Positions 1-8,469 of a stretch of DNA of 17,185 nucleotides are shown here, piece by piece; positions within the stretch are counted from its first letter, which is position 1; the number at the start of each line of letters is the position of its first letter. Source of the stretch: an uncultured Parabacteroides sp. (lineage in GTDB: Bacteria; Bacteroidota; Bacteroidia; Bacteroidales; Tannerellaceae). The DNA lies in NCBI GenBank assembly GCA_934725305.1, contig CAKVBA010000057.1:1-17185 (forward strand), written 5' to 3'. Under the pieces are notes generated by a model. The model saw only the letters and a program-made list of their open reading frames with translations, was not told the DNA's origin and ran no database searches. The translations under genes and the position numbers were made by a program.

Positions 1-150
1 GGAAAAATGCATTTCGACCCCTCGAAATCCATTTTCTGAAATGGAAAAACGCATTTCGACCCCTCGAAGTCATTTTTTGAAACGGAAAAACGCATTTCGA
101 CCCCTCGAAGCCATTTTTTGAAATGGAAAAATGCATTTCGACCCCTCGAA
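1..150. repeat. Tandem repeat, 41-42 bp unit, about 3.6 copies
   Basis: Units begin at 1, 43, 84 and 125; the last stops at about 150. Each unit carries two alternating inverted repeats: TTCGACCCCTCGAA (5-bp arms around CCCC) and, between units, a CCATTT...AAATGG type hairpin (perfect at 29-44, decayed in the next copy). In unit 1 the first palindrome extends to 7-bp arms. The units differ by a few substitutions. The repeat runs off the left edge, so its full length is unknown. It lies 40 bp upstream of the first gene of the operon; I see no canonical TAnnTTTG promoter box between it and that gene. The role is unknown. Confidence 0.9.
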
Positions 151-190
151 GCGAGTGTAAATGTTTATAACCTTCTAAAATTTTAGTGTT

Positions 191-1045
191 ATGGGTACTT
201 ACAAATTGATTCCCCAGATGTCGTTGGGTAGGTTAAACAAAGCTGAGAAATTGAGTCTGTTGAAACGCTTTATGAGCCTGATGCCTCTTGATAGCGAAGA
301 AGAGGATGGTGGAGGCGTATTGAGCCTGCGTGCTCCACGGGTTGGAGGCGGAGTGCCTAAACTCAACATCACGGCCGAACAGGTGGAGCAGATGAATCAC
401 ATCATCGATCAGCTTACCGACCTGACCATGCAGACCACATCCTCGGAAGAAACCCCCGAGATGCAGCAGGTAGAGGCCGAACGAGACACGGCCGGCAACT
501 ATGTGATTCGCCGCATCCTCGAATACAGCAAGCTGCCCCTTGCCGCTGAGCGCGAAGCCGCGCAGAAGCTGGAACCTTCGTTCCGTGGCTACCGCAATTT
601 TGCCTCGCTGCCTGTGGACCAAGAGACCGAGGTGATCAATGGCATGCTCTACGACCTGGCTAAGCCCGAGTTTGCCGAAGGCATAAGTACCCTGCAGCTT
701 GCACCCTATATTGCCGAGCTGAAGCGGCTCAACGATCGCTATGTAGAGCTGGGAGAAGCCCGTTTCAAGAGCGGTGCGACGCGCACCATGGATGTGAATG
801 CACAAGAGCTGACAGTCGAGGCTCAAGACCTGCTCGACGATATGTGTGCATTGGCCAACGCATCAAGCCTGTTGCAGCCGTCAGACGAAGCCGACACCTT
901 TGTGCGTGAGGCAACCTATCTGTTCAGTCAGGTGCGCACGGCCTATAAGCAGCGTTCGAAGGGCACACCCGAAAAGCCCGGAACCTCTGAGCCCGACGGC
1001 GGCACAACCGATACGCCCACTTATGTATATGACTATAAAGAGTAA
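191..1045 (+). CDS. DUF6261-like hypothetical protein
   Basis: This encodes 284 aa with no signal peptide or membrane segment. The body is largely helical and rich in Leu, Ala and Glu. The order of elements (an N-terminal RLNKAEKLSLLKRF-like segment, a central ERDTAGNYVIRRI segment, an E.EAAQKLEPSFRGYRNFASL segment and a C-terminal helix ending near residue 255) resembles the Bacteroidetes DUF6261 family, whose function I do not know. The family call rests on recalled pattern and not on a search. The last 30 residues are low-complexity (Pro, Gly, Thr, Asp), with TPEKPGTSEPDGGTTDTPT, probably disordered. It is the first gene of a six-gene run; the next start codon follows its stop by one base, so translational coupling is likely. 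The ATG at 191 is the only good early start. A 197-aa antisense frame over it is a composition shadow. Confidence 0.7.
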   Translation: MGTYKLIPQMSLGRLNKAEKLSLLKRFMSLMPLDSEEEDGGGVLSLRAPRVGGGVPKLNITAEQVEQMNHIIDQLTDLTMQTTSSEETPEMQQVEAERDTAGNYVIRRILEYSKLPLAAEREAAQKLEPSFRGYRNFASLPVDQETEVINGMLYDLAKPEFAEGISTLQLAPYIAELKRLNDRYVELGEARFKSGATRTMDVNAQELTVEAQDLLDDMCALANASSLLQPSDEADTFVREATYLFSQVRTAYKQRSKGTPEKPGTSEPDGGTTDTPTYVYDYKE

Positions 1046-1046
1046 A

Positions 1047-1802
1047 ATGAAACAATGTAAACTATTCTGCCTCGTCCTCCTCTGCCTCGTGTGTGCGGGG
1101 GAGGCATGGGCACAGCGCGGCAAACGTGCCATTCAGCGCATCGACCGTGAGATTCAAGAGACCGTGTTCATTCCCAAAGGCACCTGGATGGCCGGCGGTA
1201 CCGTCTCTTACAGCGAGCACGACGAGGGCAACCTCAATTTCCTTGTCTTGAAAAACCTCGAGGGCAAAGGCTATAACTTCGTTGTCAGTCCCTATGTGGG
1301 TTACTTCTTCCGCGACAACATTTCGGCGGGATTCCGTTTTGCCTATCAACGCGACTATCTCGATCTGAAAAACTTTGAACTGAATCTGGGCGAAGACTTC
1401 AACATCAGCCTCGACAATCTCTATTATTTAGAGCATAAATATGAAGCATCAGGCTTCTTGCGCACCTATATGCCTATCGGACGCAGCAAGATATTCGGTC
1501 TGTTCAACGAGACCCGCGTGACCTATGGCTATGGCACCGGCAAGAACTCCACCGGAACGGGTGCTACCTATGACGGCACCTATCAGAAGGTGCAGAACCT
1601 GCAGATCGGTATCGCTCCGGGCCTGACCGCTTTCATCACCGACTGGAGTGCCGTGGAGGTATCGGTCGGCGTGATGGGTTTCGACTTCAAGTGGATCGAC
1701 CAGAAGACCAACCAGATCGAGAGCGGCTCGGGCCGCGTGTCGTCGGGCAACTTCAAGATCAATCTTTTTTCTATCAACATCGGTATGACTTTTTATCTGT
1801 AA
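1047..1802 (+). CDS. Small outer-membrane beta-barrel protein
   Basis: This encodes 251 aa from the ATG at 1047. The frame is open from 846, but this start puts a clean signal peptide at the N-terminus (MKQCKLFCLVLLCLVCAGEAWA, cleavage probably before Gln-Arg-Gly) and sits one base after the upstream stop. ATGs at 1023 and 1029 are less likely alternatives. The mature protein has alternating hydrophobic and polar stretches with many Tyr, Phe and Gly residues (GYNFVVSPYVGYFF, NISAGFRFAYQRDYL, ETRVTYGYGTG) and ends in the aromatic residues FYL, as expected of an 8-10 strand outer-membrane barrel. No plug or receptor domain is visible, so I do not assign a transport role. In context it could be a surface porin-like or anchoring partner of the lipoproteins that follow. 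Confidence 0.8.
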   Translation: MKQCKLFCLVLLCLVCAGEAWAQRGKRAIQRIDREIQETVFIPKGTWMAGGTVSYSEHDEGNLNFLVLKNLEGKGYNFVVSPYVGYFFRDNISAGFRFAYQRDYLDLKNFELNLGEDFNISLDNLYYLEHKYEASGFLRTYMPIGRSKIFGLFNETRVTYGYGTGKNSTGTGATYDGTYQKVQNLQIGIAPGLTAFITDWSAVEVSVGVMGFDFKWIDQKTNQIESGSGRVSSGNFKINLFSINIGMTFYL

Positions 1803-1823
1803 GCCAATATTACTATCAAGCAA

Positions 1824-3488
1824 ATGAATATACATGAACGATTCGGCGCGGCTCTGGCCCGTGTGGTGGCTGTGACAGCCTTGGCGGGATTGGCCTCGTG
1901 CGCCATTGAAAATGATATACCTTATCCCTTGATCGAGGGAAACATCAGCGAGATTGCCGTAGAGGGTCTGCGAGCCTCGGAAGATGGCACGGTGGCTTCG
2001 GGCGTTGATATCGACCGCACTGCTCGCACGGTGACACTCTATGTCAACGACTCGGTGGATGTGTCGGAGCTGAAACTGACGCGTCTGTTGCTCGATCCGC
2101 GCGATGCCACGTTGGTGTTGGACTCGGCTCGCTGCAATGCTGCCACAAATTTCCCCTTCCATAGTTTTGCCTCGCTCGACAGCCTGCCTCTGTCGGCCAA
2201 TACGCGGCTCGACCTCTCTTCGCCGCTCACGCTGAATGTGAAGACCTATCAAGACTATCTGTGGAAGCTGACCGTGCGGCAGATTATCGATCGCAAGGTG
2301 GATGTAGAGGGCATGACGCGCTATGTGCTCGATGCCGATAACCGTGTGGTGGTGATCTATGTCAGTCCCGAACAGAAGTTGAACGACATACATATCCGCA
2401 CGCTCAATTTAGGCGGAGCCTACGGACGCGTGAAGCCCGACCCTACGAAGGTGCGCGACTTCACCTTCTCGCAGACCTTTCATGCGGCTCGCTGCGGCCA
2501 GGATGTGTGGCAAGAGTGGAAGGTCGTGGTCGAACAGGATGAGCAGGGCGGCACCTCTTCGGCGAATGTGTTTGCCATGGTGACCAAGGCGATTGTGAAC
2601 GGTTCGGTCACGAGTGGCAAGACGCCCGTGGTGGAATATCAGGCGCAGGGAGCTGCGGACTGGACGAAAGTGTCGGACGTCGTTACGTCGGGCACCCGGT
2701 TTACGGCTACGATCCGTGGGTTGCGTGGCAATTCCGATTATAACTACCGCGTCAGTGTGGATGGCAGTGCCGTGAGTGACGGCAGCTTCACCACCGTGGC
2801 CGAAGTAAAGCTGACCAACGGCAGCTTCGAAGATTGGAGCCAAGATGGAAAAGTGGTGAATCCGTGGCCTTCGGGAGCCACTCCTTTCTGGGGAACGGGC
2901 AATCCCGGTGCGGCTGCCTTTATCGGCAACCTGACGACTTTTACCGACCAGAGCGTAAAGGGCAAGGCGGCATTGTTGGAAACCAAGGATGCCATTATCA
3001 AGCTGGGTGCGGGCAATATCTTCACGGGCGATTTCAAGTTGGACGGAACCAATGGTATTCTTCAATTAGGACGTCCGTTCGCCTCTTTCCCCACGGCGTT
3101 GCGTCTCTATTATCGATACACCTCTACGACCATCAACCGCATCGGGCAGGAGGTGGGCACTCTTGAGAGCCTGCGCGGCCGTCCCGATTCGTGTCAGATT
3201 TATATTGCCCTTTCCGACAAGCCCGAGCCGTATGAGATACGCACGCGGCCCTCGGTGCGCCAGCTGTTCGACAAGAACGACAAGAACATCATAGCTTATG
3301 GCGAGTTTACCAAGGGAGAATCCACTTCGCAATATCAGCAGATTACCATCCCTTTGGAATACCGGGCGATGAACCGTGTGCCAAAGTATATTGTTATTGT
3401 AGCGGCAGCCAGCAAGTATGGCGATTACTTTATCGGAGGCGAGGGCAGCACGCTTTGGCTCGACGAGATGGAGTTGGTTTATGAATAA
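1824..3488 (+). CDS. PCMD-domain surface lipoprotein
   Basis: This encodes 554 aa. The signal peptide ends in a lipobox, LASC, with the lipidated Cys at residue 26. Residues about 35-235 hold two Ig-like beta segments of the kind found in Bacteroidetes surface proteins (DASELKLTRLLL-like and TYQDYLWKLTVRQ motifs). Residues about 240-325 look like a fibronectin type III domain (VEYQAQGAADWTKVS ... TATIRGLRGNSDYNYRVSVDG). The C-terminal module (330-554) opens with NGSFEDW and closes with GGEGSTLWLDEMELVYE, the hallmarks of the PCMD family (putative carbohydrate metabolism domain). That family name is only a prediction; a carbohydrate-binding fold is plausible and no catalytic residues are evident. 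It follows the beta-barrel gene by 21 bp. Positions 3014-3030 are identical to the first 17 nt of the last CRISPR spacer. Confidence 0.85.
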   Translation: MNIHERFGAALARVVAVTALAGLASCAIENDIPYPLIEGNISEIAVEGLRASEDGTVASGVDIDRTARTVTLYVNDSVDVSELKLTRLLLDPRDATLVLDSARCNAATNFPFHSFASLDSLPLSANTRLDLSSPLTLNVKTYQDYLWKLTVRQIIDRKVDVEGMTRYVLDADNRVVVIYVSPEQKLNDIHIRTLNLGGAYGRVKPDPTKVRDFTFSQTFHAARCGQDVWQEWKVVVEQDEQGGTSSANVFAMVTKAIVNGSVTSGKTPVVEYQAQGAADWTKVSDVVTSGTRFTATIRGLRGNSDYNYRVSVDGSAVSDGSFTTVAEVKLTNGSFEDWSQDGKVVNPWPSGATPFWGTGNPGAAAFIGNLTTFTDQSVKGKAALLETKDAIIKLGAGNIFTGDFKLDGTNGILQLGRPFASFPTALRLYYRYTSTTINRIGQEVGTLESLRGRPDSCQIYIALSDKPEPYEIRTRPSVRQLFDKNDKNIIAYGEFTKGESTSQYQQITIPLEYRAMNRVPKYIVIVAAASKYGDYFIGGEGSTLWLDEMELVYE

Positions 3489-3516
3489 AGAAAAAGGTGA
3501 CAGATAGACGAAATAT

Positions 3517-5265
3517 ATGAAAATAGCAATGAAACAGATGATCGTTTGTGCCCTGATAGGTTTTCTCTTGATGGGTTGTAACGAAGAGATAGTAGATAGG
3601 CCTGCCGGTGATGGCGAGGGTCGGCTTGTCTTCTCCGACTTTCATATCGAGTCGGTGGTAGGCGACATTCAGACAAAAGCCTCGTTGGAGCAGGGTGTGA
3701 TTCCTCAGGCTTCCGATTTTGAGCTGACGGTGGTTGATGCAACCACATCGGCGGTGGTGAAGAAGCTGTCCGCGGGTGTCACAGATTGTTTTCTGAGCGA
3801 AGGAACCTATAAGGTGCAAGCCGTTTATGGCGATGAGGCGGCTATGTCTGCCACACCCTATTTCTTTGGCGAAAGTAATGTGGTGACCATTACGAAAGGG
3901 GCAGAGGCTTCGGTCTCGCTGACGGCTTCGTTAGCCTGTGCCGTGCTGCGTCCGGTGATCGATCCGGAACTGGCAGCGCAATATGAGACCTATAAACTGA
4001 CGGTGCAGGAAGAGGGAATGGCGGCTGCTCCGGTGGATGTCTCTGCCGGTAAAGACCTCTTTGTGCGCGGAGGAAATCAAACCTATACATTGACATTGTC
4101 AGGAACCAACAAGTTGGGTGAGGCCGTTTCTCACACATGGACTTATGACAATTTGGTGGTCCGCACTCGTTATATCATCAACTGCAATCCCGATCTGCCT
4201 GCCTTTACCCTGCCAGCTCAGTCGGAAGGTAATGTATGGAGCAAGTTTATGTACATCACGCCCATGACGGCAGAGAATATGACCGCCCATCCTGATATGG
4301 CCGATAAGGTGATAGCAAATGTAGTCTATGAAGCCTCTAAGGATGGCGGCCAGACCTGGATTCCGTCGGAAAAGCTCTCGGATGGCCGTCACGTAATCAA
4401 GGGCCTCGAACCCTCTACCACCTACACCGTCCGTTCGCGCTTTGGTGCAATCTATAGTAGCGATGTCCAGACCATCACAACGGAAAATGCCCAGCCGCTG
4501 AAAAATGGAGAAATGGAGCAGTGGAGCAGCACAAAGTTGTATGGTGGAAACGGGACTTGGTCGGCGGATTTGTATTGCGATTATTGTATCGGTTGGAATA
4601 CGCGTAATGAACGCACAACTAAAGGGGCGGAAAATGCGAATTCAGGAGGTATGTTGGGATTAGATAAAGGAGCTGGATATGGCGTTTATTGGCGTTGGTG
4701 CTCGGGTACTTGGGCTACAGGCGATCATAATGGAGGGTCTAAAGCGGCTGAAATCTCTACATTGGCTTTTTATAATAAAAATGTAAGTGGTAGTTGGAAG
4801 CGAGAAAGTGTTTATAGCTATACCCGTGATAAAGGAACAGCCTACGCCGGTTATCTGTTTACAGGAACATTCAATAAGAACACGGATACGTATGAGCTTG
4901 GAATATCACATGCGGCTCGTCCGGTAAGTTTCTCGTTCGACTATAAGTATGCGCCGGTTGCTTCAGATCAGTGTATCGCTTATGCGAAACTATATGACGT
5001 TGATAAGAGAGAGATAGCCTCTACCACAACATTCAACTCTTCGGCACAAGATGTGTATGTGACGAAGACGTTACCTTTCAGCTATACCGATTCGGAAAAG
5101 AAAGCGGTGTATATCGGAATCTTTTTTCAATCGGGGACTGATACGAATATAGGTAATATGAAGCAGGTCTATGGAGATTATGGACTATCTCCATTTAATA
5201 AGGACCGCGTTGTCGGCAGCGTACTTAAAATAGATAATGTAACATTGAATTATGATTATGAATAA
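3517..5265 (+). CDS. DUF4493-type lipoprotein with PCMD-like C-terminal module
   Basis: This encodes 582 aa. The lipobox is LLMGC (Cys21). Residues about 33-230 match the DUF4493 pattern seen in Bacteroidetes fimbrillin-like surface proteins: GRLVFSDFHI, then a TKA motif at 53-55, a strand-rich body (DFELTVVDATTSAVVKKL, EGTYKVQAVYGD, ATPYFFGES) and YIINCNPD. Residues about 255-325 are fibronectin-like (YEASKDGGQTWIPS ... LEPSTTYTVRSRF). From residue 329 (NGEMEQWSS) to the end (LKIDNVTLNYDYE) the layout mirrors the PCMD module of the preceding gene. This last part is Trp, Tyr and Gly rich and visibly more AT-rich than the first two thirds, which may mean module exchange. A start at 3529 (Met5) is also possible. 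The stop overlaps the next gene. Likely role: outer-membrane-anchored adhesin or pilus-like component; the ligand is unknown. Confidence 0.8.
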   Translation: MKIAMKQMIVCALIGFLLMGCNEEIVDRPAGDGEGRLVFSDFHIESVVGDIQTKASLEQGVIPQASDFELTVVDATTSAVVKKLSAGVTDCFLSEGTYKVQAVYGDEAAMSATPYFFGESNVVTITKGAEASVSLTASLACAVLRPVIDPELAAQYETYKLTVQEEGMAAAPVDVSAGKDLFVRGGNQTYTLTLSGTNKLGEAVSHTWTYDNLVVRTRYIINCNPDLPAFTLPAQSEGNVWSKFMYITPMTAENMTAHPDMADKVIANVVYEASKDGGQTWIPSEKLSDGRHVIKGLEPSTTYTVRSRFGAIYSSDVQTITTENAQPLKNGEMEQWSSTKLYGGNGTWSADLYCDYCIGWNTRNERTTKGAENANSGGMLGLDKGAGYGVYWRWCSGTWATGDHNGGSKAAEISTLAFYNKNVSGSWKRESVYSYTRDKGTAYAGYLFTGTFNKNTDTYELGISHAARPVSFSFDYKYAPVASDQCIAYAKLYDVDKREIASTTTFNSSAQDVYVTKTLPFSYTDSEKKAVYIGIFFQSGTDTNIGNMKQVYGDYGLSPFNKDRVVGSVLKIDNVTLNYDYE

Positions 5266-6052
5266 GCGAATCCTATATACAGCAATATCTGTCCTTTTTC
5301 TCATGACATTCGCCGCATGTACGAACGATGACGATTCGTTCACTTCGATGACGAAAGGCGAGGTGCGTTTCTCTGTGGTGGATGGAACACAAGTAGAGGT
5401 AGAGACCAAGGCCATCATCGGTCTGGATGTGAATAACTTCAATGTAGCATTGTCGCGCAACGGCCAATGGGTCTTCTCTTCGCGGAAATACAAAGAGATA
5501 GCAGGCGTTTCCATCCCATGCGAAGCCACTTCGGGTTATGTGGCTACCGCCGAAAGCTGCACGGAAGAAGAGGCCGAACGCGCCAACAATGGTTGGGGAC
5601 AAGTGCGTGTGGCAGGCAGTAAAGAGTTTACGGTAAAGGCCGGCTCGCCTACCGATGTCCGGATACAATGTGCGTTGGCCAACACATCGGTAAGCGTAGA
5701 TTTCAGTCCGTTTGTCGAGCGGACATTCGAGTCGTATGCCATCACCATGTATGCTGCGGATAATGCGGAACGTCGAGTTACCTTCAACCAAAACAATCAC
5801 AGCTACAAGACCGCCTATTTCAATGTGAGCACGGCGAAGCGCGCCTTGCAATATACCGCCAGCTTTATGCTGCCCGGAGCCAAGGAACCTCATACCTATG
5901 TCGCCGACTTGACATTGGAGCCATCCAGCAGCTATCAGGTCACTGTGAAGCTGGCCAATGAATCTCAGGCAAAGCTCTCGATTGAGATCAAGGCCAATGG
6001 TGAGCTGGTAGAAGAAAAGGTGTTGGAGGAATTGATTAATCCATATAAATAA
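5252..6052 (+). CDS. DUF4493 domain lipoprotein
   Basis: This encodes 266 aa, or 264 aa if Met3 at 5258 is the true start; both starts overlap the stop of the upstream gene. The lipobox is FAAC (Cys23). The body is a single DUF4493-like unit: GEVRFSVVDGTQVEVETKA (TKA motif at 52-54), NFNVALSRNGQWVFSSRKYKEI, a glycine-containing turn, VRIQCALANTSVSVDFSPF, an ERTFESYAITMYA strand, and a C-terminal VADLTLEPSSSYQVTVKLA hairpin. It is half the length of its neighbour and lacks the fibronectin and PCMD-like modules, so it resembles the bare N-terminal domain of the preceding protein, perhaps after duplication or as a pilin-like partner. Translational coupling to the gene before it and a 6-bp gap to the protease after it indicate co-expression. 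No enzymatic motif is seen. Confidence 0.8.
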   Translation: MIMNKRILYTAISVLFLMTFAACTNDDDSFTSMTKGEVRFSVVDGTQVEVETKAIIGLDVNNFNVALSRNGQWVFSSRKYKEIAGVSIPCEATSGYVATAESCTEEEAERANNGWGQVRVAGSKEFTVKAGSPTDVRIQCALANTSVSVDFSPFVERTFESYAITMYAADNAERRVTFNQNNHSYKTAYFNVSTAKRALQYTASFMLPGAKEPHTYVADLTLEPSSSYQVTVKLANESQAKLSIEIKANGELVEEKVLEELINPYK

Positions 6053-6058
6053 GAACGA

Positions 6059-8305
6059 ATGAACATGGGTAAAAGAGCCATCGTTAGCCTGGCGATAGGG
6101 TGGATGCTGTGTCTTTTCTCTTTGCAGGCACAGATCAGTCACGGAGGCAAACCGCTTCCCCTGTCGCCTTTGCGTAGCGAAAAGAGCAAATGGTTTGAAG
6201 AGATGCCGGCCTTTGATGTAGCCGAAGAGCTGCGTATTGATTCGCTGAACGAAAGCGACCTGCGTAGCGGACATCGCTTTGCCTATAAGTTCATGACCCA
6301 TTTTACTCCCGACAACTCGGGAATCCATTTTGTCTTGCCCGATGGAACCAAGGTGTGGCGTTTGGGCATCCGTTCGGCCGGCGCCTTTTCCATCAATCTG
6401 TTGTTTACCGATTACAGGTTGCCTGAGGGCGCACAACTCTTCCTGTATGATCCGCAGCAGCGTCAGGTGTTGGGCTCTTTTGACCATCGTAACAATTCCG
6501 ACTTGAATCTGTTGCCTGTCGCACCTGTTTGGGGCGATGAGGTCATTGTAGAATATCAAGAGCCGGCGCGGGTTGCATTCAAAGGCGAACTGACCATCGG
6601 CGAGGTGAACCATGCCTACCGGCATCTGCGCGGCGGTCCCGAACCCAAAGAAGATCAGGATATTCTTTATTGTGTCCCTTCCGTGAGCTGCTATGCCGGA
6701 GGCGAGAATGGCTATGACCACTTGGGGCGCAGTGTGGTGATGCTGATCATCAACGGTTCGGTCTCTTGCACCGGCGTGTTGATGAACAACAGCCAAGGAG
6801 ACGGCAAACCCTATGTGCTGACCGCTTCGCACTGCTTGAATGGTAATTTCACGGTGGTTAATCCCGATTATGCCCATATAGCCGGTACCATTGTCAGCTT
6901 CTTCAACTATGACAGTCCGCTTTGCAAACCCAAGATCAAGGGTGCGGAAGAGATGTCGATGGCTTCGATGCAGGTGAGAGCCATCAACGAACAGCACGAC
7001 ATGGCGTTGCTGGAATTATTGGAAATGCCGCCCCAGCATTATCGGCCCTATTATGCCGGCTGGAATATTCAGGCAGAGACCAAGCCGCCTTATGCCTGTA
7101 TCCAACATCCCAAGACCGGGACAAAGAGCGTAGCCGTTGAGAACGATGAGGTCAAGCCTGCGACCTTCCAAATTCAAGGTCTCTTTCAAGAAGAGGCACA
7201 TCTATTGGTTGAGCAGTGGAACGAAGGCTGTACGGCCGACGGTTCGTCCGGAGCACCACTGTTTGATGGCTCACATTTGGTTGTGGGCGCACTATCGGGC
7301 GGACGCTCTTATTGTGGACAGCCTACCGAAGACTATTTCTATTCGTTGCGAAAGGTGTGGACGGCCTCAGCAGAACCTTTCGGTCAGCTGAAGCATTGGT
7401 TAGATCCCTCTGCGGCTTCGGCCGAGCTGTGCCAGGGAACGGATCCGTATGGCGATGCTTCTTGTCAGCGCCTGAGCAATGTGCTGAGTTCGGGCAGACG
7501 GGATGAGGTGGAAAACACACGGCTGCCTCAGACGGAATCCGAACCTCTGTTTGGCAACAATTCAGTAGGCGTAACCGCCTGTCTCGAATCGTATGACAGC
7601 AAAGGCAAGGCCGAGCTATGTGGCGTTTATCTGGTAACGCCGCCGGCCGGCGCGAAATATACCGGTCTGAAGGTGAAGGTCGTTGTCTATGAAGGCGCGC
7701 TCCGTCCCGAACGGCTGCTCTATAGCGAATCCTTTCAGCCCACCTATTGCAACAAGCTCTCTTATGAAGACAGTTTCCAGCAGACGCCAAAGTCGTTAAA
7801 TGTAGCCCAAGAGAGTTATGTCCATTTCAGTCAGCCAGTCGCGGTGGATGGTCGTTTCTATGTCGGTTATGAGATAGAGCAGGCACCCGAAGGCTGCTTC
7901 TTTTCCGCTTTTAATCTGCCCAAAGGCTGTTCGAGCCGCAATACCACCTGGATGCAAGTCAAGCAGCAATGGATCGAGGCGAATCAGTATGGTTCATCCC
8001 TTTTTAACACCTCCTTGTTTGTCGATCCTCTGATCCGCTATGCAGCGCCATCCGGAATTCAACCGGTTGAGGCCGAAGAGGTGCAGCTGATACAGTTGGC
8101 CGATCGCAGTCAGCTCCAGATTGTTCTGCCCGGAGATGTCACGAAAGCCACCTATACGATATGGTCTGCCGACGGCCGTTTGTGCGATAGCGGACAACTG
8201 TCCGAAAGCCGCTCAACCCTGCCGACCCATCACTATCCGAAAGGCGTTTATATGGTCTGTGTCTCTTACGCTGATAAATATTTCACTCGCAAGATGATTT
8301 TTTAG
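6059..8305 (+). CDS. Secreted trypsin-like (lysyl endopeptidase-type) serine protease with T9SS-like C-terminus
   Basis: This encodes 748 aa. It has an N-terminal signal peptide (residues 3-24, ending SLQAQ), an N-terminal prodomain of about 175 residues, then a chymotrypsin-fold S1-type domain. Catalytic residues are His258 in TASHC, Asp314 in HDMALLEL and Ser397 in DGSSGAPLF. The order, the spacing and the Cys pairs resemble the Achromobacter lysyl-endopeptidase group; substrate specificity cannot be read safely from the sequence. Residues about 500-665 form a beta-rich Cys-containing domain. The last 70 residues end in PKGVYMVCVSYADKYFTRKMIF, matching a type A C-terminal domain for type IX secretion. 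The protein is therefore expected at the surface or outside the cell. It is the last gene of the operon; no clear hairpin terminator follows it. The neighbouring lipoproteins are possible substrates, by analogy with proteolytic maturation of fimbrillins in Porphyromonas. Confidence 0.85.
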   Translation: MNMGKRAIVSLAIGWMLCLFSLQAQISHGGKPLPLSPLRSEKSKWFEEMPAFDVAEELRIDSLNESDLRSGHRFAYKFMTHFTPDNSGIHFVLPDGTKVWRLGIRSAGAFSINLLFTDYRLPEGAQLFLYDPQQRQVLGSFDHRNNSDLNLLPVAPVWGDEVIVEYQEPARVAFKGELTIGEVNHAYRHLRGGPEPKEDQDILYCVPSVSCYAGGENGYDHLGRSVVMLIINGSVSCTGVLMNNSQGDGKPYVLTASHCLNGNFTVVNPDYAHIAGTIVSFFNYDSPLCKPKIKGAEEMSMASMQVRAINEQHDMALLELLEMPPQHYRPYYAGWNIQAETKPPYACIQHPKTGTKSVAVENDEVKPATFQIQGLFQEEAHLLVEQWNEGCTADGSSGAPLFDGSHLVVGALSGGRSYCGQPTEDYFYSLRKVWTASAEPFGQLKHWLDPSAASAELCQGTDPYGDASCQRLSNVLSSGRRDEVENTRLPQTESEPLFGNNSVGVTACLESYDSKGKAELCGVYLVTPPAGAKYTGLKVKVVVYEGALRPERLLYSESFQPTYCNKLSYEDSFQQTPKSLNVAQESYVHFSQPVAVDGRFYVGYEIEQAPEGCFFSAFNLPKGCSSRNTTWMQVKQQWIEANQYGSSLFNTSLFVDPLIRYAAPSGIQPVEAEEVQLIQLADRSQLQIVLPGDVTKATYTIWSADGRLCDSGQLSESRSTLPTHHYPKGVYMVCVSYADKYFTRKMIF

Positions 8306-8360
8306 GTGATAAAAGTGGGAAGTGCTTTATTAATAAGTATTAATATGTAAGATTTTATCG

Positions 8361-8368
8361 TATCTTTG
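8361..8368 (+). promoter_or_regulatory. Candidate promoter -7 box TATCTTTG
   Basis: This is a perfect match to the Bacteroidetes TAnnTTTG -7 element, in the AT-rich gap after the protease gene. I see no convincing TTTG-type -33 box at the usual distance. It may be an upstream promoter of the OmpA/TPR lipoprotein gene. Confidence 0.5.
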
Positions 8369-8391
8369 CCTCCGATAACAAAAAAATGCTT

Positions 8392-8399
8392 TAGTTTTG
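8392..8399 (+). promoter_or_regulatory. Candidate promoter -7 box TAGTTTTG
   Basis: This is a second TAnnTTTG match, 31 bp downstream of the first. The TTTG inside the upstream box (8365-8368) could act as its -33 element, although the 23-bp gap is longer than the usual 19-21. Transcription from here would give a leader of about 65 nt, A-rich and unstructured, before the ATG at 8470. That kind of leader is common for strongly expressed Bacteroidetes genes. Confidence 0.5.
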
Positions 8400-8469
8400 C
8401 ACGTTGATAGCTGAAATTAAGAAAAGTGAATATATAAAACATAATAACATTTTAAACTTACATCAAATT

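Noticed and set aside
1..150. The left tandem repeat as a CRISPR array
   Set aside because: The sequence between the conserved palindromes is also repeated; there are no unique spacers.
151..190. Promoter for the six-gene operon just before its first gene
   Set aside because: No TAnnTTTG match is present in this AT-rich stretch; the promoter may be weak, non-canonical or beyond the left edge.
846..1046. Long N-terminal extension of the beta-barrel gene (start at 846)
   Set aside because: It would overlap 200 bases of the upstream gene in another frame and bury the signal peptide; the ATG at 1047 gives a clean signal peptide.
1449..2393. A 314-codon minus-strand open frame
   Set aside because: It overlaps the beta-barrel and PCMD genes antisense and is rich in His, Arg and Gln, typical of a reverse-frame shadow; no signal or domain.
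5273..6997. A 574-codon open frame on the minus strand across the small DUF4493 gene and the protease start
   Set aside because: It spans two well-supported plus-strand genes and their junction, has His- and Gln-rich shadow composition and no recognisable domain. It is a by-product of codon composition.
7994..8197. Small antisense frames inside the protease gene
   Set aside because: Short, without domain content, entirely covered by a well-supported gene.
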